This document shows, one piece after another, positions 10,833 to 20,478 of a stretch of DNA of 64,000 nucleotides. Under the pieces are notes generated by a model, which saw only the letters and a program-made list of their open reading frames with translations, did not search any database and had not been told where the DNA came from. Position numbers and translations under genes: made by a program. The stretch spans positions 27,707,685 to 27,771,684 of the forward strand of contig JAPXFY010000015.1 in assembly GCA_030674185.1 (NCBI GenBank). Reading direction: 5' to 3'. The stretch comes from Monoplex corrugatus (Eukaryota; Mollusca; Gastropoda; Littorinimorpha; Ranellidae). Each line of letters begins with the position of its first letter. Position 1 is the first letter of the stretch.

Positions 10833-12375
10833 ACAGACAAACAAGACAGATAAAATAGAAGGGCCATGGTTGAGGTAAGAACTCTATACAGACAAACAAG
10901 ACAGATAAAATAGAAGGGCCATGGTTGAGGTAAGAACTCTATACAGACAAACAAGACAGATAAAATAGAAGGGCCATGGTTGAGGCAAGAACTCTATACA
11001 GACAAACAAGACAGATAAAATAGAAGGGCCATGGTTGAGGTAAGAACTCTATACAGACAAACAAGACAGATAAAATAGAAGGGCCATGGTTGAGGTAAGA
11101 ACTCTATACAGACAAACAAGACAGATAAAATAGAAGGGCCATGGTTGAGGCAAGAACTCTATACAGACAAACAAGACAGATAAAATAGAAGGGCCATGGT
11201 TGAGGTAAGAACTCTATACAGACAAACAAGACAGATAAAATAGAAGGGCCATGGTTGAGGTAAGAACTCTATACAAACAAAACAGATAAAATAGAAGGGC
11301 CATGGTTGAGGTAAGAACTCTATACAAACAAAACAGATAAAATAGAAGGGCCATGGTTGAGGTAAGAACTCTATACAAACAAAACAGATAAAATAGAAGG
11401 GCCATGGTTAGGTAAGAACTCTATACAGACAAACAAGACAGATAAAATAGAAGGGCCAAGGTTGAGGTAAGAACTCTATATACAGACAAACAAGACAGAT
11501 AAAATAGAAGGGCCATGGTTGAGGTAAGAACTCTATACAGACAAACAAGACAGATAAAATAGAAGGGCCATGGTTGAGGTAAGAACTCTATACAAACAAG
11601 ACAGATAAAATAGAAGGGCCATGGTTGAGGTAAGAACTCTATACAAACAAGACAGATAAAATAGAAGGGCCATGGTTGAGGTAAGAACTCTATACAAACA
11701 AGACAGATAAAATAGAAGGGCCATGGTTGAGGTAAGAACTCTATACAAACAAGACAGATAAAATAGAAGGGCCATGGTTGAGGTAAGAACTCTATACAAA
11801 CAAGACAGATAAAATAGAAGGGCCATGGTTGAGGTAAGAACTCTATACAAACAAGACAGATAAAATAGAAGGGCCATGGTTGAGGTAAGAACTCTATACA
11901 AACAAGACAGATAAAATAGAAGGGTCATGGTTGAGGTAAGAACTCTATACAAACAAGACAGATAAAATAGAAGGGCCAAGGTTGAGGTAAGAACTCTATA
12001 CAAACAAGACAGATAAAATAGAAGGGCCATGGTTGAGGTAAGAACTCTATACAAACAAGACAGATAAAATAGAAGGGCCATGGTTGAGGTAAGAACTCTA
12101 TACAGACAAACAAGACAGATAAAATAGAAGGGCCATGGTTAGGTAAGAACTCTATACAGACAAACAAGACAGATAAAATAGAAGGGCCATGGTTAGGTAA
12201 GAACTCTATACAGACAAACAAGACAGATAAAATAGAAGGGCCATGGTTAGGTAAGAACTCTATACAGACAAACAAGACAGATAAAATAGAAGGGTCATGG
12301 TTAGGTAAGAACTCTATACAGACAAACAAGACAGATAAAATAGAAGGGCCATGGTTAGGTAAGAACTCTATACAG
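10833..12375 (+). repeat. Block-structured minisatellite, 51/53/55-bp units
   Basis: About 29 tandem copies of a unit containing ACAAGACAGATAAAATAGAA, GGGCCATGGTTGAGG and TAAGAACTCTATAC. Unit length depends on small indels: 55 bp with ACAGACAAAC, 51 bp with ACAAACAAGAC or ACAAACAAAAC, 53 bp with GGTTAGG instead of GGTTGAGG. Variants are clustered: 55-bp units first, a short 51-bp AAACAG run near 11271-11408, a long 51-bp run near 11585-12095, and 53-bp units at the end. The 51-bp stretches are multiples of three, which creates long but meaningless open frames. Confidence 0.95.
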
Positions 12376-13369
12376 ACAGCTGTATAGTCTATGGGACCGT
12401 TGGCGTGACTATTTTGCTGGACAACGACTGACACGTATTACCATGCTGGTATCGTCTCGTCACAAGTCAACGGCCATGAAATCAGAAATAAGAAAACGGC
12501 ATGAAGTGTCCTGTGATGGTGAAAATGAAGACTTAGAAAGAGAGAAAACAACAACAGCAACAACAAAAACCACCACCTGACTTTAGCTTGCAAACCCAGT
12601 AAAGTACATAAAAAGGGACATCACGCGTGATGCCGACCTGAACGGTGAATGACTGTAGTTGTTGATACATTCTACTGAGGAGTTCATTCAGTTCAAGTCA
12701 ACTGAATGTATATTTAATCTTGTCACGCAGTCAGACCACATAACACTTCATTCTACTGTCTTTCGTTATAACAATGTTTCTTTTTTTTCTATTTTCTTAT
12801 GCGTTCAGTATTTCTTGCTAACTGCCGTTTGTGTTTTGAGTTTCTTCTTTAGAAGCCGTTTGGATTGAAATCTTCCAGACGACGGGGTACTGGTAAGCAA
12901 AAGGTCAGTAACATGAGATTTGTTTAGCTACACAGAGACTGGTTCAAAGAAGAGAGGCCTTGAACGTGTGCAGTTAAAACTCTTCGCTGTCATTCCGAAT
13001 GCAAACTTCGAATTAGATGAATGATTATGCTATCACACACACACTCTGTCTGTCTGCCTGTCTCTTTCTCTCTCTCTCTCTCTCCCCTCTCTCTCTCATC
13101 GTTTGCTTTGGCTACGATTCAGCCGACATTAAAACCGTGACAAAACCAAACGGACATTTTTGTCTTTTGTAAAATTTGAAAGGAAAAAGTCCATGACACA
13201 AGAAAAATATCAAAATCATCATTCGAAATGTCCCATACATTTTGGCATCTTTTCTCGCCCAGGTTTAGGCTCCATTTTAGCTTTAATTGGCCCGGTCTCA
13301 AATAACTCTGAGGCCTTGTCCGACAGTTCAACGTGTCCGCCATCCAAGACTAGCATTTCGGTGATACGT
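12376..13369. other. Intron, no feature seen
   Basis: Unique-looking AT-rich sequence with a short (CT)n near 13065-13098. No coding potential recognised. Confidence 0.45.
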
Positions 13370-13920
13370 TCCCCCGTGCCAATGCCGGGAGTTCTTTCAG
13401 CATAAATAGTACCCCTCCTTCTAGAAATTCTGTGCTAGAAAGTTCCTCTTTTCTATCATTCTCTTTGTTTCTGCCTTGTTCCTTTTGTTTTCTGTCATTT
13501 CTCCCTATCATTTTCCGCCTTGCTGGTCCATTCACCTGTATGTGTTCGATAAGGTCTTACATAATTTCTCTTAGGATTGACAACTGGGTACAAGTACTAA
13601 GTGCATTTTTGGTTTTAGAGAAATGAGATACGCGAAAGCAATTTTAGGTGATTTAGCCCGTTTTTATATATGTTTTACTGTCCTTAGTTATGCTTGACTT
13701 CATATTTAGGTTTGCTTTTTAAATCTCTGTATGATGGATTGGATGGGGTTGGTCAACGCCTGTGGCATCTCCTTGGATTGTGTGCGCAGGTGCATTGATA
13801 TGTGCTTAATTTTTTCCTTTTTTTCCTGTTGAAATATTGTGTTTTCAACCGGTTATAGCCCTGATATGGCTCTACGCAGTCGGCTGGGCTTTAAACAAAA
13901 ACAATGATAACAATAACAAT
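13370..13920 (+). mobile_element. Interspersed element family X, copy 1
   Basis: Starts near GCCGGGAGTTCTTTCAG, contains CTTGCTGGTCCATTCACCTG (about 13522) and ends with a TAGCCCTGATATGGCTCTAC / GGCTGGGCTTTAAACA tail plus A/C-rich repeats. The same sequence blocks recur at 39190-39370 and, inverted, at 40235-41040. It has no open frame of note. The conserved 3' tail suggests a SINE or a non-autonomous LINE derivative. Confidence 0.7.
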
Positions 13921-13964
13921 TCCGTGATGCGTTATATAAACCAGTGTCTCTGACCGCAGACATG

Positions 13965-14215
13965 CAAAACATACCCCAAAAAGAACACTTGCCCCAAAAT
14001 GAACAAAACATACCCCCAAATGAATACACATGCCCAAAATGAATAATACATGCTCCGACATCAAAAAGATGTATCCCCAAACTGAACAATACATGTCCCA
14101 AAATTAACATCAAAAGCCTCCAAAATGAGCAATACATGCCCCTAAAACGAATAATGCACGCCCCAAAATGAACAAAAGACCCAAAATGAACAATACATGC
14201 CTGTAAACGTATTGC
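13965..14215 (+). repeat. Degenerate ~21-bp tandem repeat
   Basis: Imperfect repeats of a unit like CAAAATGAACAATACATGCCC. Copies vary in length and sequence, so this is an old array. Confidence 0.8.
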
Positions 14216-14460
14216 TCATTTGCCTCGAAATCCACAAAACATGCCCCAAAACGTAAGTGTTTATCGGCCATCATACACATCCTTCTAGATGGATTTCAAG
14301 TTGCCAAGTCCAAGTTAGATTAACTTATGACATCGCTAAATGTTCAAGCGGCCAACAGGCTGGGCTCTGTCCCGAGACAACAGCTTTTCCTCCCACACAA
14401 ACGTACAGACGTGACGGATAAATCGAAAACGACTGCAGACGCATCCTAAAAACAACGACA

Positions 14461-14565
14461 GCAATAATAATAATAATAACAACAACAGTAATAATAATAA
14501 CAACAACAACAGAAATATTAATAACAATAATAATGATAATGATAATATAATAATAACAATAGCAA
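14461..14565 (+). repeat. (AAT/AAC)n trinucleotide tract
   Basis: Interrupted AAT and AAC repeats. Confidence 0.9.
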
Positions 14566-14569
14566 CAAC

Positions 14570-15495
14570 ATATTGTATCACCTTACCAACAGGACAAACA
14601 ATGAAACGTCCAAGTCACAAATCGAACCATGACATCAATAAACAGCGAAGACTTATTCCCCTTGACTTTTACCTGCCAGTACAGAAGTAGATACTATTCC
14701 ATATGACTGATTACTGACATCAACCCACACTGACAAGTATGATATATGACGCCGACCTATAGTGTCTCACAACGATACCGTACCCATGTCTTCTTATTGA
14801 TTCTTTTTCTCCTGGCGATTCTTGCTACACAATACACTGTACAGATGCTGTTTTTGTGTGGGACTGTCGACAAGCTTCTCTTATAACAAGGGTGTGATTT
14901 ATCATCAACTCCCGTCGTTGAGAGGTAATGTACGTGTGTGGTAGATATGTTTCATACTCTTGCACTCACTCAAAAAACGTATACGGTGTTTTCTGAAACT
15001 TAATAAGCTCTGCGGATTAGTTGTTGCTGTTTGTATTTTTCTTTCTTTTTTCTGTTTATAAGGGAATCACATGTTGTGTATCCTTGAATCACCAACGTCG
15101 AAGCGAAGTCAGTCACAGGCTACTGTTAAACTACAGACATTATTTGTTTCTCTTGTCATTTTGGTGTGTGCATTTCGACCCCTACATATTTTTTCATGCA
15201 AACAAAAATATTTTTTCACGGACTTTACAGAAGAAACGCTCTATATAAACACGTTAATATGTACAAACATGGCAATTTTTAAAAACAAAAACTATGACAA
15301 GAATAGTCTAATGAAATAAATAAGAGAGAATTGATTAATAGATAGTTTATTATAGCATAGGGTTTATCCTTTCAAAAGTGGGAAAGTGAGGGGAAGGATG
15401 ATTTTACACGATTTTTCCGTAAACAAAACACGTCATATTGAATATACTCTGAGATCGGTCGCATAACCGGATTAGCAGGCTAGAGTTTCTACAAA
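14570..15495. other. Intron, no feature seen
   Basis: AT-rich sequence without a recognisable exon, RNA gene or mobile element. Confidence 0.45.
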
Positions 15496-15953
15496 ACTTA
15501 TCAGGGCATAAAACAGGAGGAGGAAAAAACCACTGAAACTAGGGGGGTCCAGGGGCATGGTCCCCCGGGAAAATTATTGAAAAAACCAAGTGTAAATCTA
15601 TGCCATTTCGCGCTTTCTGGACATAATTTCAAGAGATATTTAGTGCACAAAAATTGCTGTAAACACATAATCATTACAGGAAGATATATTTGGGAAAAGG
15701 GGAGAAGGGGTTAAAAACATAATAATAAAATGAACACCCACCCTTTAACTTGAGTGTTTTACAGGTGTTTACCAACTGTAGTCTTTGGATGGAAATCAGG
15801 GGCCATAACTTGCGCGCCGTTGCTATGAACGCTTGCAAGCCGATCACGGATGCCTTGCTCCTTTCGGTTTTTAAAAAAAAATTTTTATATTTTTTTTTTA
15901 TTTTTATTTTTTTTGACAAACCGAAATCGCGGACGTTTTAAGCCCTGACTTAT
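15496..15953. mobile_element. MITE with CAGGGCTTAAAAC termini, copy 2
   Basis: A 446-bp element (15502-15947) with ends CAGGGCATAAAAC and GTTTTAAGCCCTG, flanked by ACTTAT direct repeats (15496-15501, 15948-15953). It shares terminal and subterminal sequence with copy 1, including GAACGCTTGCAAGCCGATCA, but carries an extra ~280 bp of internal sequence. Copy 1 therefore looks like an internal deletion derivative. Confidence 0.88.
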
Positions 15954-16440
15954 GTATATGAAAAATGCACCACGGCCAATTCTGCAGTGAAATAAACGGT
16001 GATATTCTTCAATACCTCTATACACAGGAATGTCATTATGTTCAGTGACACTTTATTGCATAGAGTTTGCCAAAGAGGGTCTCATCGCCAAGGTCAATTC
16101 CGAAGGCAGTCCATCCAAATGTACAAGCAATTAACCGGCAGATTCTATAAGCCTGCAGAAAACCCTATGCACTGGCAAAGTCTTGAAATGAAGAAAGAGA
16201 AACGATTTATAAAACACCAAGCTGATACCACAGAAAACGACAGAAACGTTAAGATGGGCAGCAAACAGGGTGGTTTGTATGTTGCACACTGGATAGGAAC
16301 TTCAGATATTACATCTTGAGTCCATGACTCAATCACAAGAATCAGTCAGCCTAAGTGGACATGTCAGTACAGGGATAATGACAGAGTTCAAAAAGAAAAA
16401 GTCAAACGAAATGTAGGAGAAAGAGACAAATAAGGAAGAG
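15954..16440. other. Intron, no feature seen
   Basis: An open plus-strand frame at 15999-16319 shows no recognisable domain. No repeat recognised. Confidence 0.4.
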
Positions 16441-16453
16441 GTGGTGTGTGTGT

Positions 16454-16528
<75 letters not shown>

Positions 16529-16682
16529 GAGAGAGACAGAGAGTGAGTGTGTGTGCGTGTGTGTGTGTGTGCGTGCGTGCGTGCGTGTGTGTGTGTGCGC
16601 GCGCGCGCGGGTGTGTGTGTGTGTGTGGAGAGAGAGAGCGAGAGAGAAAGAGAGAGTGTGTGAGAGAGAGAGAGAGAGGAGG
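16441..16682 (+). repeat. Compound (GT)n/(GA)n/(GC)n microsatellite
   Basis: Alternating GT, GA and GC dinucleotide tracts over about 240 bp, adjoining the duplicated segment that holds the relic cassette. Confidence 0.95.
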
Positions 16683-16689
16683 TGGAGAG

Positions 16690-17105
16690 ATGAGTAAAAG
16701 TTTTGCCGCAGCCAAGTATGGCTTTTCTTTTGTATGTATTCCAATATGCTGCTTCATTGTCGTCAGCTGGTAGAGAGAAAACAGTCACACATAATGAATA
16801 CATGGAACATAGCATGATATTTCTGTGTGACTGTGTCTTGGGAACAGACAGCGGGACATACACAAAACATTGCATTATATTCTTATTTGTGACCGTATCT
16901 TGGACACAGAGAGAATAATAACACACAGAACAACGAAGAATAGTAATATCTGTGATCGTGTCTTACAAACAGATAACAGTAAGGCAAATAATGTTCAAAC
17001 ACTTTGGAGGATAGCCTTAAACGATGCATTTAGTCGCAATTGCTGAATACAAACACATTTCAGTCTTGTAAAGGGGAGAAAGTGGGGGGTGGAATGGAAA
17101 GGGGA
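16690..17105. repeat. Segmental duplicate of 30170-30600
   Basis: Direct copy of the cassette A exon and about 330 bp of its upstream intron (transcript sense). By eye the intron part is about 97% identical over 270 bp, with divergence near 17010-17100. Both copies have long (GA)n tracts on their low-coordinate side, a possible substrate for the exchange. Confidence 0.9.
16691..16766 (-). pseudogene. ZNF362/384-like: Relic copy of zinc-finger cassette A
   Basis: Nearly identical to the exon 30252-30163 but 76 nt instead of 90. A 13-nt deletion between CTTG direct repeats removes the first Cys of the C-half and shifts the frame. Loss of GG at the exon/intron border destroys the donor. The acceptor (CTACCAG) and the start of the exon (ACGA...AAGCAGCATATT) are kept. 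It lies 3' of exons 18288-18109 and 17237-17151, so even an intact copy would be out of order for the finger array. It cannot encode a functional finger. Confidence 0.9.
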
Positions 17106-17150
17106 GAGAGAGAGAGAAAGAGAGAGAGAGAGGGGGGGGGGGAGAGTCAC

Positions 17151-17237
17151 CTGTGTATAAGACTTGCCACAAATGTGGCAAATGTGAGTCTTCAGGTGCT
17201 TGGTGTCCGAGTGCTTGGGGATGTGCTCCCGCAAACT
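17151..17237 (-). CDS. ZNF362/384-like: 29-residue zinc-finger exon
   Basis: 87-nt phase-0 exon, acceptor TTTTCAG before 17237, donor ACACAG|GTGACT at 17151/17150. It encodes SLREHIPKH (His half of a finger whose Cys half is in exon 18288-18109), a linker, and HICHICGKSYTQ (Cys half of the last finger). It aligns with SLQIHLSAH...CCSMCGRAYTS of ZNF362/384. The first finger has an HxxxH spacing (HIPKH) and lacks the TGEKP linker, as in the vertebrate family. The intron starts with GTGACTCT followed by C-runs and (CT)n. Confidence 0.92.
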
Positions 17238-17425
17238 CTGAAAACAACAGTCAATGAAAAATGTCAATACAGTTAAAATAGACTGGTGGCCAGTATTAAT
17301 AACTGCATATATAATTGTAAACAGCAGAAATTATATTTCAAACATACAGACACACACACGCTTATCCACTCACACAGAACGAAGGAGATAGTCACAAACG
17401 CACACAAGCACATGCATGCCAGCTC

Positions 17426-17434
17426 GCACACACG

Positions 17435-17475
<41 letters not shown>
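17426..17475 (+). repeat. (CA)n microsatellite
   Basis: CA repeats with a few CG interruptions in the intron between exons 18109 and 17237. Confidence 0.95.
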
Positions 17476-17477
<2 letters not shown>

Positions 17478-17497
17478 CTCTGTGTAATCAGTTAAAA

Positions 17498-17926
17498 CTT
17501 GTAACTTCTATGAAATCCAGAACAAGTGTGACTGCCCGCGTTCAAGCAAACAGGAACCAGAAAAAAACACGAAAGAAGAATACGAACGCGTACTGAATAC
17601 AACCAGACAAGACAGGCGCAAATTTTCGGCCAACTGGCCTTTGTCAAGCGTAAGATTACAAACAAACTAACACCAGATACAAAAAATATGAGAAAAAGAC
17701 TGAAACTTCCCTGCTGCTGTGTCCAATGTGAGAAATGTGACACTGGACACAGCAGCAGGGAAGTTTCAGTCTTCTTCTCATAATTTTTTTTATCTGTTGT
17801 TAGTTTGTTTGTAATCTTACACTTGACAAAGGCCAGTTGGCCGAAAATTTGCGCCTGTCTTGTCTTGTATTAAATACGCGTTTGTATTCTTCTTTCGTGT
17901 TTTTTCTTGTTCTTGTAACTTCTATG
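17498..17926. mobile_element. Inverted-repeat (foldback) insertion with 15-bp target duplication
   Basis: Two arms of about 170 bp (roughly 17556-17725 and 17744-17912) are near-perfect inverted repeats around an 18-bp loop. The whole is flanked by the direct repeat CTTGTAACTTCTATG (17498-17512, 17912-17926), a likely target-site duplication. Each arm carries a hairpin motif AAAGGCCAGTTGGCCGAAAA. There is no TIR transposon signature at the outer ends, and the left arm has about 45 bp of extra sequence. The inverted arrangement and long variable duplication suggest Penelope-like element termini; this is inference. Confidence 0.75.
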
Positions 17927-18108
17927 TCAAATCGTACAATTTCCGACACTTTTTTTAATGCAAAAACTACGTTTCAAAAATGTCTAAGATGACACTCACA
18001 ATAATCCTATCTATTTATATGTTTATTTGTTTCATGTGTTTCTTTAGTCATTCGTTTATTTTAAAAACTATAACAGCTACCCAGGTGGTGCGCAAGCGAC
18101 GGAGTTAC

Positions 18109-18288
18109 CTGCTCGTCAGCGTAGCACTTGTAGCAGGAGTTACAGCGAAAAGGTTTGTCCGTCATGTGTGAGCGTGAGTGAGACTGCAAATTAGACAGCT
18201 GCGAGAAGGCCTTGCCGCACCCGGGGTGCATGCATTTGTACGGTTTCTCACCCGTGTGGGTACGGATGTGCTGTTGAAGATGGGACAG
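18109..18288 (-). CDS. ZNF362/384-like: Constitutive two-finger exon
   Basis: 180-nt phase-0 exon; acceptor GTGTTTCAG before 18288, donor GAGCAG|GTAACT at 18109/18108. It encodes 60 residues: [16 protein letters not shown], the finger [21 protein letters not shown], and the Cys half [14 protein letters not shown]. The sequence is the direct counterpart of the LSHLQQH...LSNLQSH segment of ZNF362/384. Unlike the cassettes it retains the classical TGEKP linker and holds two units without an intron between them. It starts at helix position +1, so it accepts any upstream exon ending in FTQ, either 35084 or any cassette. Confidence 0.95.
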
Positions 18289-19974
18289 CTGAAACACACA
18301 CAGAGAGCCACCATACTCATGACGTTACAACACGGCGTGATCACATCTGAACATGACATCACGCCATGCGAGAAGCTGACCAAGTACAGATAGCCAATCA
18401 GAAATGAGGACAACAAGACAATTCGTCTCTTACTCGGAAACGACAATTTTCTTCTTTTTTTTTTTTTTTTCATAAACATTTTCTCAGGTAATTGTATTTC
18501 TACTTCCGAACGTAAATACTCCCTCCTCTAAGCCTTTCAAGTTACATTCATCTTTGGTTCCACATCTATGGAGAAAGTTCCTCAATCTTTGTCAAAATTT
18601 AGATCTTTGAACAGCCAAGCTGACAAAATGACTGAACACTAAAATTTAAACTCGGGGGCTGCCAAAATTCGTGGGCACAATTTTCTAAATACCTGGACAC
18701 TCAAGCTGCCAAAATACCTGAATAAAGATATTAAAAGTCTATTTCAAATATGTCCAAACAGAAAGCAACATTTTCATTTTTTTTTACTCCGACAAGAAAA
18801 AGTATTGTCCTCATTTCTCCCACTGTCTTCAAACTATATTGGAAGAGGGATACAAAAAGGAAGTCATTTCCTCCAAGGCAGAATGAGGACAATGGTGGAC
18901 AGGCTGACATGTCAAACTCTCACAGGGCTGAAATAACCAAATCTGACAATATCATCCAAGCGTGCACTTCCTTTTAATGACAGTTTACGACCACGCTCTG
19001 CAAAAATGGCATCTTGTGGAAACAATTACACAACAGTTTGTCCCCAGCAGATGTTTGCCAACAGCAGCACCGACTTTACCATTTTCTGTTCTGCCAGAAC
19101 GAAAAACACTGGGGCTACAATGCAGCCTGACAAACATTTCCAACCCCCTTCATTTCCTGGGGTTCTTTGGCAAGTTAAAGATTCTAGCAGCTGGTATTTA
19201 CGTATTGCCTGGTGTAGCAGAGCGTGGCACACTGTCCACTACTTCGGAAGGTCATGTTACAGATGTAGCGTCAATTCTCGTGAAAATGGTTCTTTCAAAA
19301 TGATACAACTTTTAATCTGAGTAGCATTATCCACATTAAACATATTTTTGAACATATCAGAAAATGATACCTACAAATCTGAGCATTTCAGAAAATGATA
19401 ATTACAAATTACAATCTTCAGCGTTTTAAAGAAATAGTTTGATTTGTCAAACAACACACATACACATTTCTATAATCATCCAAAATGCGCCAAAAAAGAT
19501 ACATGATTTATTTAAAGTGAGAAAATATGCTACAGCGTTTCACCTACAGTACTATGCTATCCTATTCAAAATTCTTCACTAGCCTATCAGTTCAGTGTCT
19601 GAATTATTAGTCATTTGTTTTGTACATTCGTTATTCTAATGACTGTTTTTCTTTTTGAACACTACAATCTGAAGGAACGGTACGAACGTACACAGTTGTT
19701 TCCCTTTACATCTTCCACAGCTTTTAAGAAAATAGTCCCCTTCCTTCCACAATTCTTTGGCCCTGTTTGTTCATCGAAGTCTGTAATTCTGTAAAAATTG
19801 ATGCTTGATTGGTTGGCTAAGGTATGCAATGGATATCGATTGTTTCTTAAAAAGGAGAAAATATTCTATTATAATTAAATGTGACTTGACCAAACACTGA
19901 TACGATAATAATTAAAACAAGCAGAATACTTTTTGAAAGGAAATTCTGAGACTAACAAACTTTTGACAAGATGG

Positions 19975-19978
<4 letters not shown>
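18289..19978. other. Intron, no feature seen
   Basis: AT-rich sequence 5' (transcript sense) of the two-finger exon. The open frames near 19.0-19.3 kb have no recognisable domain. Confidence 0.45.

Positions 19979-20058
<80 letters not shown>
19979..20058 (+). repeat. (GA)40 microsatellite
   Basis: Uninterrupted GA repeats of about 80 bp; (CU)n on the transcript. Confidence 0.97.
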
Positions 20059-20061
<3 letters not shown>

Positions 20062-20139
20062 TTTCGCCTAAAGCTATTCTTCCTTTAAGTTTTTCGCCTA
20101 ACTAGTTTTGTCTTCATAATGCCAGGAAATTATACTCTG

Positions 20140-20478
20140 CTAACGTGCCCTAAGAGGTCTCTGGAGTCTTGAAATGTTTACGAGTTGGATTTTAATCTTT
20201 CTCCCTGAATTCAACTCCTGCATTATTGATTTAACCTCTTTCCAATTCCCCTGACTTAAGCGTCTTAACTCCAGGACAGAGGGTAGACTTTTTTTTGGCA
20301 ATGCCAGGAGTAAATGAGCTGTTTTAACTATCACTGATACACTTGCTCTTTTTTCTTTTTGTTCTAAGTAGCACTGATTAGTTAAATTATTCAACGAACT
20401 AAACGTCTGAATAGTTTCTAAAATCTCAAGGAGGTACAAGGTAATCTGCTGAAAGCTGATGAGCATCCATTTGCCCAT
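20140..20478 (-). other. Unidentified coding-like open frame
   Basis: 112-codon ATG open frame on the minus strand without low complexity. It includes SVIVKTAHLLLALPKKSLPS, LELRRLSQGNWKEVKSIMQE and NSGRKIKIQLVNISRLQRPL. The amphipathic, Lys/Leu-rich composition looks protein-like, but I do not recognise a family. It sits in the intron between 18288 and the cassettes, has no matching splice sites that I could assign, and may be a fragment of a mobile element or chance. Confidence 0.25.

Noticed and set aside
11533..12434. 182- and 169-residue repeat proteins (minus strand)
   Set aside because: Products of the 51- and 53-bp minisatellite units. The frame persists only because 51 is a multiple of three, and the sequence shows no domain.
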